Program-made: the position numbers and the translations under genes | Notes under the pieces: generated by a model | What the model was told of the DNA's origin: nothing | The model's database searches: none | Seen by the model: the letters and a program-made list of their open reading frames with translations, nothing else | In this document: positions 1 to 7,828 of the stretch, one piece after another | Numbering within the stretch: the first letter of the stretch is position 1 | Layout: each line of letters starts with the position of its first letter | From: Pseudomonas entomophila L48 | Lineage (GTDB): Bacteria; Pseudomonadota; Gammaproteobacteria; Pseudomonadales; Pseudomonadaceae | DNA length: 64,000 nucleotides | Assembly: GCF_000026105.1 (NCBI RefSeq) | Contig: NC_008027.1 | Location: forward strand, 4,670,501-4,734,500 | Direction: 5' to 3'

Positions 1-73
1 CCGACAACGCAGCGGCTTCCGACAGGTGCGTAGGATAGTTCCCAAGCGTTCACGGCTGAAGCATTTGGTTTCA

Positions 74-450
74 GGTTCGGAAATGTCCGACAGGAGATTT
101 GAGGGGCTACGGGGTGTTCGCCGATAGAAATCCTGCGCCCATGAGACCGAGCGCCGCCCGCGCGGCGCTCGATCTCATGGGCGCCACATCTTTACCGACC
201 TGCACTTCTGGTTCGGAAATGTCCGACAGGATATTGGGGGGCTGCGGGAGTGTTCGCCGTTAGAAATTCTGCGCCTATAAGACCGAGCGCCGCCGCGCGG
301 CGCATCGCGGATGAATCCGCTCCTACACAGGTTTGTTTCGGGCCATGCGCCAGGCTGGCAACCATGGCCTGTAGGAGCGGATTCATCCGCGATGCGCCGC
401 ACAGGCGGCGCTCGATCTCCTGGGCAACACCTCTGCGCCGACTTGCACCA
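74..450. repeat. Tandem 136-bp element, second copy interrupted by a REP pair
   Basis: Copy A runs from about 74 to 209 and copy B from 210 to about 450. Both begin GGTTCGGAAATGTCCGACAG and stay similar through GACCGAGCGCCGC. In copy A the next bases form the second arm of a long hairpin (about 136-183, arms reading GCGCCCATGAGA and TCTCATGGGCGC). In copy B the same point is split by about 96 bp of REP sequence, after which GGCGCTCGATCTC resumes and the rest of the element follows. Confidence 0.75.
301..396. repeat. REP inverted pair (GGATTCATCC subtype)
   Basis: Arms at 301-326 and 371-396 are perfect 26-base inverted copies of a GTAGGAGCGG-type REP whose loop region reads ATTCAT, separated by about 44 bases. 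This subtype differs from the GGCTTCAGCC subtype found elsewhere in the window. Confidence 0.85.
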
Positions 451-459
451 GCAGACCAG

Positions 460-488
460 TGGTATTGACCTGGTATTTAAGTGGTATT
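460..488. promoter_or_regulatory. Three TGGTATT direct repeats at 11-bp spacing, probable NagR operator
   Basis: TGGTATT occurs at 460-466, 471-477 and 482-488, so it repeats once per helical turn. The first copy lies in a GGTATTGACC palindrome. GntR/HutC-family regulators of amino-sugar genes are known to bind GGT-N-ACC type palindromes. The position just upstream of the regulator gene fits autoregulation of the nag operon; binding itself is inferred. Confidence 0.5.
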
Positions 489-524
489 AACTTTCACCCT
501 ACAACAATACCGGACATCTCCGTC

Positions 525-1256
525 ATGCGTCCTCTCACCGCCCTGCGCCCCGACGACAGCGCCGCCACCCCACTCTACCTGCAGCTGGCGCGCAACCTCG
601 AACAGGCCATCCACGCCGGCCAGTGGAGCGCCGACCAGGCCCTGCCCTCCGAGCGCACCCTGAGCGAAACCCTCGACATTTCCCGCGTGACCGCGCGCAA
701 GGCCCTCGAAGTGTTGCTCGAGCAAGGCCTGATCCGCCGCATCCAGGGTTCCGGCACCTTCATCACCCCACGCCTGGAACAACCTCTGTCGCGCCTGTCG
801 AGCTTCAGCGAGATGCTGCGCATGAAAGGCTTTGTGCCCAGCTCCCTGTGGCTGGAACGCAGCATCGCCAGCCCCAGCAGCGACGAACTGATCCGCCTGA
901 GCCTGTCGCCCACCGACCAGGTCGTGCGCCTCAAGCGCCTGCGCAAGGCCGACGACATCGTCATGGCGGTGGAGGTCAGCACCCTGCCCGCCCGCCTGCT
1001 AGGCGACCCCCAAGCCATCGGTGACTCGCTCTACCAGCACCTCGACCAACTCGGCCGCCCGGTGGTCCGGGCCCTGCAGCACATCCGCGCGATCAACGCC
1101 AGCGACGAGCTGGCCGCCCAGGTCGGTATCGCGCCAGGCACCGCCATGCTGCTGATGACCCGTATCGGCTACCTCGACGACAACACCCCCATCGAGCTGA
1201 CCGACACCTACTGCCGCAACGACTACTACGACTTCGTCGCCGAACTGCGGCGCTGA
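525..1256 (+). CDS. nagR: GntR-family transcriptional regulator of the nag operon
   Basis: A 243-residue GntR/HutC-subfamily regulator. Residues about 15-80 form the winged helix-turn-helix (LPSERTLSETLDISRVTARKA, then an IRRIQGSGTF wing). Residues about 95-240 form a UTRA-type effector domain, which in this subfamily binds phosphorylated amino sugars such as GlcNAc-6-P or GlcN-6-P. It is the first gene of an operon with nagA, the SIS deaminase, the PTS fusion protein and nagE, the same order as I recall for P. aeruginosa PA3757-PA3761, so it most likely represses this operon. The ATG at 525 was chosen because the frame extended to 459 runs through the putative operator repeats and adds 22 residues outside the fold. 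No strong ribosome binding site is visible. Confidence 0.9.
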   Translation: MRPLTALRPDDSAATPLYLQLARNLEQAIHAGQWSADQALPSERTLSETLDISRVTARKALEVLLEQGLIRRIQGSGTFITPRLEQPLSRLSSFSEMLRMKGFVPSSLWLERSIASPSSDELIRLSLSPTDQVVRLKRLRKADDIVMAVEVSTLPARLLGDPQAIGDSLYQHLDQLGRPVVRALQHIRAINASDELAAQVGIAPGTAMLLMTRIGYLDDNTPIELTDTYCRNDYYDFVAELRR

Positions 1257-1267
1257 CCGGAGCCTCC

Positions 1268-2356
1268 ATGGACATTGCCAACATCCTCACCCCCGACGGC
1301 TGGGTGCACGGCCACCTGCACCTGCGCGACGGGCGCATCCAGGCCATCGAAGGCACCCCGTGCGACCCGCGGGACAACGACCTGCCCTACCTGCTGCCCG
1401 GCTTCATCGACCTGCACGTGCACGGCGGTGGCGGCAGCGACATCATGCAGGCTGGCGAGGCGTTCGCCACCATCGCCCGCACCCACCAGCGCTTCGGCAC
1501 CACCTCGCTGCTGGCCACCACCATGACCGCGCCCCGTGAGGAGCTGACCGACGTGCTGGCGCAGCTGGGCGAGCACCTGCGCGAGCCGCGCCAAGGCGCG
1601 CGCATCCTCGGCGTGCACCTGGAAGGCCCGTACATCAACCCGGGCAAGCTTGGCGCGCAACCGAACTTCGCCCACCAGGCCCTGCTCGACGAGGTCGAAC
1701 AGTACCTGGCGCTGGCGCCAATCAAGGTCATCACCATCGCCCCCGAGATCGCCGGCCACCTGCCGCTGATCCAGGCCCTGAGCGCCCGCGGCATCCGCCT
1801 GCAGCTCGGCCACACCCTGGGCAGCTACGAGGAAGGCGTCGCCGCGCTGGAGGCCGGGGCCACCAGCTTCACCCACCTGTACAACGCCATGAGCCCGCTG
1901 CACCACCGCGAGCCGGGCATCGTCGGCGCGGCCCTGGCCCACGCCCGCTACGCCGAGCTGATCCCCGACCTGCTGCACGTGCACCCCGGCGCCATGAAAG
2001 TGGCCCTGCGTGCGATCCCCTGCCTGTACTGCGTGACCGACTCCACCGCCGCGGCCGGCATGCCCGACGGCGAATACCGCCTGGGCAGCCACACCGTGAC
2101 CAAGTGCCTGGGCGGCGTACGCCTGCCCGACGGCACCCTGGCCGGCAGCACCCTGACCATGGACCAGGCCCTGCGCAACCTGGTGAAGATCGGCCTGCCC
2201 CTGAATGAGGCCTCCGACCGCCTGTCGCGCTTCCCCGCCGACTACCTCGGCATCACCGACCGTGGCCGCCTGCAGCCGGGCGCCTGGGCCGACGCGGTGC
2301 TGCTCGACCGCCAACTGAACCTGACCGCCGTGATGATCGAAGGAGAACAAGCATGA
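1268..2356 (+). CDS. nagA: N-acetylglucosamine-6-phosphate deacetylase
   Basis: NagA (362 residues, usual length) hydrolyses GlcNAc-6-P to glucosamine-6-P and acetate in the cytoplasm. The amidohydrolase TIM-barrel signatures are present: the metal-binding GFIDLHVHGGGG near residue 50, HLEGPYINPGKLGAQ near 120, LGHTLGSYEEG near 185, and FTHLYNAMSPLHHREPG near 205. The DSTAAAGMPDGEY segment near 260 carries the catalytic Asp. Spacing from nagR is 11 bases with a GGAGCC ribosome binding site, and the stop overlaps the next start as ATGA, so the operon is translationally coupled. The codon use is uniformly GC-rich like its neighbours. Confidence 0.96.
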   Translation: MDIANILTPDGWVHGHLHLRDGRIQAIEGTPCDPRDNDLPYLLPGFIDLHVHGGGGSDIMQAGEAFATIARTHQRFGTTSLLATTMTAPREELTDVLAQLGEHLREPRQGARILGVHLEGPYINPGKLGAQPNFAHQALLDEVEQYLALAPIKVITIAPEIAGHLPLIQALSARGIRLQLGHTLGSYEEGVAALEAGATSFTHLYNAMSPLHHREPGIVGAALAHARYAELIPDLLHVHPGAMKVALRAIPCLYCVTDSTAAAGMPDGEYRLGSHTVTKCLGGVRLPDGTLAGSTLTMDQALRNLVKIGLPLNEASDRLSRFPADYLGITDRGRLQPGAWADAVLLDRQLNLTAVMIEGEQA

Positions 2357-3375
2357 GTTCAAGGATGCTCGAAGAGGCGCGCGCCTGTGCCGATGTGGTG
2401 GAGCGACAGTTGGGCGCGCTGGCCCCACGCCTGGCCGCGCTGACCGAACAGCTGCGCCGGCTCGACCCGCAAGTGGCGCTGACCGTGGCCCGGGGCAGCT
2501 CCGACCATGCCGCCAGCTACTTCGCCTACATCGCCATGCAGCAACTGGGCTTGCCGGTGGCCTCGTTGCCGATGTCGGTAGTCACCTTGCAGCAGGCGCC
2601 GCTGCGCGTGCGCGGCCAGGTAGCATTGGGCTTCTCGCAATCGGGGCAGAGCCCGGACCTGGTCGAGAGCCTGCGCCGCCTGGGCCAACATGGGGCGACC
2701 ACGGTGTCGCTGGTCAATGCCGAAGGCTCGCCGCTGGAGCTCGCTTGCCAACACCACCTGCCGCTGGGCGCGGGGCCTGAACTGTCAGTTGCCGCGACCA
2801 AGAGCTTCGTCGCCACGCTCAGCGCCAGCGCACAGCTGGTTGCCCACTGGGGCAAGGACCAGGCCCTGCTGCAGTCCTGCCACGCCCTGCCGGGGCAACT
2901 GCGCGAGGCCGCCAACCTCGACTGGAGCGCGGCCATCGACGGCCTGCAAGGCAGCGAACGGCTGATGGTGATCGGCCGTGGCGCCGGCTTCGCCATTGCC
3001 CAGGAAGCCGCGCTCAAGTTCAAGGAAACTTCGGTGATCCAGGCCGAGGCCTTCAGCAGCGCCGAGGTGCGCCACGGCCCTATGGCCCTGATCGACGCGC
3101 ACTACCCGCTGCTGGTGTTCGCCCCGCGTGGCGTTGAACAGGCCGGGTTGCTGCAGCTGGCCGCCGACATGCGCCAGCGCGGCGCGCAGGTGTTGCTGGC
3201 GGCACCGGCCGACATCGCCGACCGCGACCTGACCCTCGCCTGCGCCGAGCATCCCGCGCTCGACCCGCTGCTGGCGATCCAGAGCTTCTACATCATGGCC
3301 GCGGGGCTCGCCGAAGCCCGCGGCCTGGACCCCGACCAGCCACGCCACCTGAGCAAAGTGACGTGTACGCAATGA
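2353..3375 (+). CDS. SIS-domain glucosamine-6-phosphate deaminase (NagB-II type)
   Basis: A 340-residue protein with two SIS (sugar isomerase) domains, like the isomerase half of GlmS but without the glutaminase domain. RGSSDHAASYFAYI near residue 45, SQSGQSPDLVESL near 95 and RGAGFAIAQEAALKFKETS near 205 are SIS sugar-phosphate binding segments; the end KVTCTQ resembles the GlmS C-terminal loop region. In Proteobacteria such proteins replace hexameric NagB and convert glucosamine-6-P to fructose-6-P and ammonia, which fits its place directly after nagA. The ATG overlaps the nagA stop by four bases. A GlmS-like synthetic role is excluded by the absent amidotransferase domain; the exact direction is inferred from context. 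Confidence 0.88.
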   Translation: MSSRMLEEARACADVVERQLGALAPRLAALTEQLRRLDPQVALTVARGSSDHAASYFAYIAMQQLGLPVASLPMSVVTLQQAPLRVRGQVALGFSQSGQSPDLVESLRRLGQHGATTVSLVNAEGSPLELACQHHLPLGAGPELSVAATKSFVATLSASAQLVAHWGKDQALLQSCHALPGQLREAANLDWSAAIDGLQGSERLMVIGRGAGFAIAQEAALKFKETSVIQAEAFSSAEVRHGPMALIDAHYPLLVFAPRGVEQAGLLQLAADMRQRGAQVLLAAPADIADRDLTLACAEHPALDPLLAIQSFYIMAAGLAEARGLDPDQPRHLSKVTCTQ

Positions 3376-3393
3376 CGCCGCGAGGACCCGCGC

Positions 3394-5934
3394 ATGTCCA
3401 ACAATAACAAGATCACCCTCCATGCCCCGCTTGCCGGCCCGCAGGTGGCCCTGGACCAGGTCCCCGACCCGGTGTTCGCCAGTGGCACCCTCGGTGATGG
3501 CATCGCCATCGACCCGCTCAACGATTGCCTGCACGCGCCCTGCGCGGGCGAAGTGGTGCACCTGGCGCGCACCGGTCACGCCCTGACCCTGCGCGCGGCC
3601 AATGGCGCGGAGATCCTCCTGCACATCGGCGTGGACACCGTGCAACTGCTGGGACGCGGCTTCGAGCCCCAGGTCGCGCTCGGCGCACGGGTCGAACAGG
3701 GCCAGCCGCTGATCTGCTTTGACCTGGACCTCGTAGCCCAGCACTGCACCAGCCTGGTCACCGTGATGCTGGTCGGCAACGGCCAGGACTTCACACTGGA
3801 AGCGCTAGACGCCCGCGCCAGCGAACTGGGCGCGCCACTGCTGACAGTTAGCGGCAAGACCCAGCTGGCAACGCTCGATACCGCAACCTCCAGCGCACAG
3901 GCCAACGGCCATGCCAAGGTCGCCCACCAGGGTGGCCTGCATGCGCGCCCTGCGGCATTGCTGCGCCAGACCGCCCAGGGCTACCAGAGCCGCGTGGAAC
4001 TGCACTTCCAGGACCGCCATGCCGTCCTCGACAGCCTGGTCGCCGTCATGGGGCTGGGGGTCGGTGAAGGCGACGAGGTCGAAGTCCGCTGCACGGGCTC
4101 GGATGCCGAAGCTGCCTTGCAGGCCGTGCTCCAGGCGCTGCGCACGCCCACGGTCGGTGAGCGGCACGCACCCGCGCCAGTGGTGGCCCACGCACCGCCC
4201 CGTACGCAGCCCGGCATGCTGGCAGGTGTCAGCGCATCACCTGGCCTTGCCATCGGCCCGCTAGCGCGACTGGATGGCATCAGCCTCCCTCCCGACACTG
4301 GCAACAACATCCCCGAGGAACAACACAAGGCGTTGAACAACGCACTGGCCGAGGTGCGCACCGCCATCGACCACGACTGGCGTCACCTGCCCCGTGGCCA
4401 GGAAGACGCCGCCGCCATTCTCGAGGCGCACCTGGCCCTGCTCGACGACCCGTCCCTGCTCGATGCCGCACGCCAGCACATCGACGAAGGGGTGGCCGCC
4501 AGCCATGCCTGGAGCCGCGCCATCGATGCCCAGTGCCAGGTGCTGCGCGGCCTCGGCAACCCGCTGCTGGCCGAGCGCGCCAACGACCTGCACGACCTGC
4601 AGCAACGCGTGCTGCGCGCCCTGCTCGGGGAAACCCGCGAGCTGCGCCTGCCACCGTCGGCCATCGTCGTCGCCCATGAACTCACCCCATCGGACCTGCT
4701 GCTCCTGGCCCGTCACGATGTCGCCGGCCTGTGCATGGCCGCCGGTGGCGCCACCTCCCACGTCGCCATCCTGGCCCGTGCCCGTGGCCTGCCATGCCTG
4801 GTCGCGCTCGGTGAATCGCTATTGGAGCTGGCGCCCGGCACCACGCTGGTGCTCGACGCCGACAACGGCCGCCTGGAAACCCGTGCCGACGCTTCGCGCC
4901 TGGCTGAAGTGCACCAGCTCTGCCAGCAGCGCCGCGAACAACGCCAGCGCCAGCAAGCTGCCGCCCACGACAGCGCGCGCACCCGCGATGGCCGGCTGAT
5001 CGAGGTCGCGGCCAACGTCGCCAGCGCCGACGAAGCCGCCCAGGCTCTGGCGCTGGGCGCCGACGGCATCGGCCTGCTGCGCAGCGAGTTCCTCTTCGTC
5101 GACCGCCACACCGCCCCCGACCAGGCCGAACAGCACAGCGCTTATCAAGCCGTGCTCGACGCCATGGCCGAACGCCCGGTGATCATCCGCACCATCGATG
5201 TGGGTGGCGACAAGCAGCTCGATTACCTGCCGCTGCCGGTCGAGGCCAACCCGGTGCTCGGCCTGCGCGGCATCCGCCTCGGCCAGGTACGCCCGGAACT
5301 GCTCGACGAGCAACTGCGCGCCCTGCTCCAGGTGAGCCCGCAACGCCGCTGCCGGATCATGCTGCCCATGGTCACCGAGGTCGACGAACTGATCGCCATC
5401 CGCCAGCGCCTCGACCGCCTCGCCACCGAACTGGGCGTAACCAAGCGCGCCGAGCTGGGGGTGATGATCGAAGTGCCAGCCGCCGCCCTGCTGGCCGAGC
5501 GCCTGGCCGAGCATGCGGACTTCTTCTCCATCGGCACCAACGACCTGTCGCAGTACACCCTGGCCATGGACCGCGACCATGCCGGCCTGGCAGCCCGTGT
5601 CGACGCCCTGCACCCGGCGCTGCTGCGCCTGATCGACCTCACCTGCCAAGGCGCGGCCAAACATGGGCGATGGGTGGGCGTGTGCGGCGCATTGGCCTCA
5701 GACCCGCTGGCCACGCCCGTGCTGGTAGGGCTGGGCGTGGCCGAGCTGTCGGTCAGCGCCCCGCAGATCGGCGAGATCAAGGCCATCGTCCGCCAGCTCG
5801 ACGCCAATGAATGCCGTCGCTTCAGCCAGGGCCTGCTGGCCCTGGCCAGCGCCAGTGCGGTACGCCAGGCCTGCCGGGACTTCAGCGCCCAGCCCCATGC
5901 CCAACACACGGCCCCCGTGGCCCTACAACAATAA
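3394..5934 (+). CDS. nagF: PTS fusion protein EIIA(Glc-like)-HPr-enzyme I
   Basis: An 846-residue multi-phosphoryl-transfer protein. Residues about 5-150 are an EIIA of the glucose/GlcNAc type, with the phospho-His in LLHIGVDTVQ at residue 77 and the helper His in TGHALTLRA. Residues about 172-255 are HPr, with the phospho-His at residue 183 in GLHARPA. From about 275 to 830 lies enzyme I, with the phospho-His at residue 456 in GGATSHVAILARARGLPC, the PEP-binding GLLRSEFLF segment and the VCGALASDP catalytic Cys region. It passes phosphate from PEP to NagE. Eighteen bases separate it from the previous gene, with a GAGGA ribosome binding site. Codons 2-6 read AACAATAACAA, an A-rich Crc/Hfq-type motif right after the start. 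Confidence 0.95.
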   Translation: MSNNNKITLHAPLAGPQVALDQVPDPVFASGTLGDGIAIDPLNDCLHAPCAGEVVHLARTGHALTLRAANGAEILLHIGVDTVQLLGRGFEPQVALGARVEQGQPLICFDLDLVAQHCTSLVTVMLVGNGQDFTLEALDARASELGAPLLTVSGKTQLATLDTATSSAQANGHAKVAHQGGLHARPAALLRQTAQGYQSRVELHFQDRHAVLDSLVAVMGLGVGEGDEVEVRCTGSDAEAALQAVLQALRTPTVGERHAPAPVVAHAPPRTQPGMLAGVSASPGLAIGPLARLDGISLPPDTGNNIPEEQHKALNNALAEVRTAIDHDWRHLPRGQEDAAAILEAHLALLDDPSLLDAARQHIDEGVAASHAWSRAIDAQCQVLRGLGNPLLAERANDLHDLQQRVLRALLGETRELRLPPSAIVVAHELTPSDLLLLARHDVAGLCMAAGGATSHVAILARARGLPCLVALGESLLELAPGTTLVLDADNGRLETRADASRLAEVHQLCQQRREQRQRQQAAAHDSARTRDGRLIEVAANVASADEAAQALALGADGIGLLRSEFLFVDRHTAPDQAEQHSAYQAVLDAMAERPVIIRTIDVGGDKQLDYLPLPVEANPVLGLRGIRLGQVRPELLDEQLRALLQVSPQRRCRIMLPMVTEVDELIAIRQRLDRLATELGVTKRAELGVMIEVPAAALLAERLAEHADFFSIGTNDLSQYTLAMDRDHAGLAARVDALHPALLRLIDLTCQGAAKHGRWVGVCGALASDPLATPVLVGLGVAELSVSAPQIGEIKAIVRQLDANECRRFSQGLLALASASAVRQACRDFSAQPHAQHTAPVALQQ
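3400..3410 (+). promoter_or_regulatory. Candidate Crc/Hfq motif at nagF start
   Basis: AACAATAACAA satisfies AANAANAA in two overlapping registers and lies four bases after the ATG. In Pseudomonas, Hfq with Crc binds such A-rich motifs in the translation initiation region to block translation when preferred carbon sources are present. Function here is inferred. Confidence 0.5.
5927..5934 (+). promoter_or_regulatory. Candidate Crc/Hfq motif before nagE
   Basis: AACAATAA lies across the nagF stop codon and directly precedes the TTGGAG ribosome binding site of nagE (start 5947). Position and sequence match the AANAANAA motifs used by Crc/Hfq. Confidence 0.5.
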
Positions 5935-5946
5935 TTGGAGCGCACC

Positions 5947-7611
5947 ATGTACCAGCACTTCATCCAGGGCCTGCAACGGCTCGGCCGCGCCCTGATGCTG
6001 CCCATCGCCATCCTGCCCATCGCAGGCCTGCTGCTGCGCCTGGGCGACACCGACCTGCTCGACATCGCCCTGGTGCACGACGCCGGCCAGGCGATCTTCG
6101 CCAACCTGGCATTGATCTTCGCCGTCGGCATCGCCGTGGGCTTCGCCCGCGACAACAACGGCACCGCTGGCCTGGCCGGCGCCATCGGCTACCTGGTGCT
6201 GGTGGCCACCTTGAAGGTGATCGACCCGAAGATCGACATGGGCATGCTTGCCGGCATCCTCTGTGGCCTGCTTGGGGGCGGGCTGTACAACCGTTTCAAG
6301 GACATCCGACTGCCGGACTACCTGGCATTCTTCGGTGGGCGGCGCTTCGTGCCGATCGCCACCGGCCTGTCGGCGGTGGCCCTGGGGCTGCTGTTCGGGC
6401 TGATCTGGCCGCCGATCCAGAACGGCATCAACGGTCTCGGCCATCTGATGCTGGAGAGCGGTAGTGTCGGCGCGTTCTTCTTCGGCGTGCTCAACCGGCT
6501 GCTGATCATCACCGGCCTGCACCACATCCTCAACAACCTGGTGTGGTTCGTCTTCGGCAGCTTCCAGGGCGTGACCGGCCCGGCAGTGACCGGCGACCTG
6601 GCGCGCTACTTCGCCGGCGACCCCAACGCAGGCCAGTTCATGGCCGGCATGTTCCCGATGATGATCTTCGGCCTGCCCGCCGCCTGCCTGGCCATGTACC
6701 GCCATGCCCTGCCCGAGCGGCGCAAGCTGATCGGCGGTGTGCTGTTGTCGATGGCTCTCACCTCAGCCCTGACTGGCGTGACCGAACCGATCGAGTTCGC
6801 CTTCATGTTCCTGGCGCCACTGCTTTACGTGATTCATGCGCTGCTGACCGGGCTTTCGATGGCGATCTGCGACCTGTTGGGGATCCGCCTGGGCTTCACC
6901 TTCTCCGGTGGCGCCATCGACATGGCCCTGGGCTGGGGTCGTTCCACCCATGGCTGGCTGGTGTTCCCCGTAGGCTTGCTCTATGGGCTCGTCTACTACT
7001 TCGTGTTCGACTTCTGCATCCGCCGTTTCGACCTGAAGACACCCGGCCGCGAAGTGCAGCCCGCCACTGAGAGCGAGGCCGATATCGAAGGTTCTCGCGC
7101 CCGACGCTTCATCGACGCCCTCGGCGGTGCCGCCAACCTGGAGGGGGTGGACGCCTGCACCACCCGCCTGCGCCTGGTGCTGGTCGATCGCAACCTGGCA
7201 AACGACCAGGCGCTGAAAACACTCGGCGCCATGGCCGTGGTCCGCCCCGGTAGCGGCGGCAGCCTGCAAGTGGTGGTGGGACCGATGGCTGACGCAGTGG
7301 CGGACGAGATTCGCGGCGAGCTGCCTCATGCCGTGGCGACCGTCACCACCACAGAGCGCGCAGGTGCCGACGTTGCTCCGAATGTACCCACGGATGCGTG
7401 GCTGCAAGCATTGGGTGGGCGCGACAATCTCGGCAAGGTGGCGTGCGTGGCGCATAGCCGGGTCAGGGTGCAGCTCAAGGACAACACCAGGGTGCAACGT
7501 GAACGGCTCATGGCTCTGGGTTGCCAAGGCATCAGCCCACAGCCAGGTGGCGTCTGGCATCTGCTGATGGGCCCCCAGGCGCAGGCCCTGAGCCTGGCAC
7601 TGCAGCACTGA
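5947..7611 (+). CDS. nagE: N-acetylglucosamine PTS permease EIICB with two EIIB-like domains
   Basis: A 554-residue inner-membrane PTS transporter. Residues about 1-360 are the EIIC channel, with hydrophobic helices and conserved TGLHHILNNLVW and TEPIEFAFMFLAP segments. A first EIIB domain (about 378-455) carries the phosphorylatable Cys404 in DACTTRLRL. A second EIIB-like domain (about 475-554) keeps Cys500 in KVACVAHSRVRV but is otherwise diverged. It imports GlcNAc as GlcNAc-6-P using phosphate from the preceding fusion protein, whose EIIA is supplied in trans. The ATG at 5947 was chosen for the GGAG ribosome binding site 6 bases upstream; the alternative at 5935 overlaps it. This is the last gene of the nag operon. 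Confidence 0.94.
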   Translation: MYQHFIQGLQRLGRALMLPIAILPIAGLLLRLGDTDLLDIALVHDAGQAIFANLALIFAVGIAVGFARDNNGTAGLAGAIGYLVLVATLKVIDPKIDMGMLAGILCGLLGGGLYNRFKDIRLPDYLAFFGGRRFVPIATGLSAVALGLLFGLIWPPIQNGINGLGHLMLESGSVGAFFFGVLNRLLIITGLHHILNNLVWFVFGSFQGVTGPAVTGDLARYFAGDPNAGQFMAGMFPMMIFGLPAACLAMYRHALPERRKLIGGVLLSMALTSALTGVTEPIEFAFMFLAPLLYVIHALLTGLSMAICDLLGIRLGFTFSGGAIDMALGWGRSTHGWLVFPVGLLYGLVYYFVFDFCIRRFDLKTPGREVQPATESEADIEGSRARRFIDALGGAANLEGVDACTTRLRLVLVDRNLANDQALKTLGAMAVVRPGSGGSLQVVVGPMADAVADEIRGELPHAVATVTTTERAGADVAPNVPTDAWLQALGGRDNLGKVACVAHSRVRVQLKDNTRVQRERLMALGCQGISPQPGGVWHLLMGPQAQALSLALQH

Positions 7612-7641
7612 CCAACATCCGTGAATGAGAGCAGACGGCTC

Positions 7642-7660
7642 GTCAGGTGCTCGACCTGAC
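7642..7660. terminator. Inverted repeat after nagE
   Basis: GTCAGGT and ACCTGAC pair perfectly around a GCTCG loop, 31 bases after the nagE stop. There is no T tract, so it may be a weak terminator, an mRNA 3' stabiliser or an operator for the next gene. Confidence 0.35.
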
Positions 7661-7828
7661 AGCCTCTGCCCTCCCACTCCAATGTAAGAAAGTTCAGTAA
7701 TTGGCCCCCGTACATTAGACGCCTAGCAAAACATCAGCCCTACACGACGGTAGGGCACTGGTTCCATATTTTTTTACCGCCTCCAGATGCTCACCCTGAG
7801 CGTCCCATTCATTGACAAGGGACGCCCC

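Larger units (their letters stand above)
1..524. other. Non-coding repeat region upstream of nagR
   Basis: I see no convincing gene in this stretch; the short open frames follow palindromes. It holds two copies of a 136-bp element (from 74 and from 210), a REP inverted pair inside the second copy, and directly repeated TGGTATT motifs at its right edge that belong to the nagR promoter region. Confidence 0.7.

Noticed and set aside
175..468. Short frames in the first 470 bases
   Set aside because: They run through palindromic repeat copies in several frames and have no ribosome binding site or conserved content.
5811..6464. Frame overlapping the nagF end and nagE start
   Set aside because: It conflicts with two clear PTS genes and consists of Pro/Arg/Gly-rich shadow sequence.
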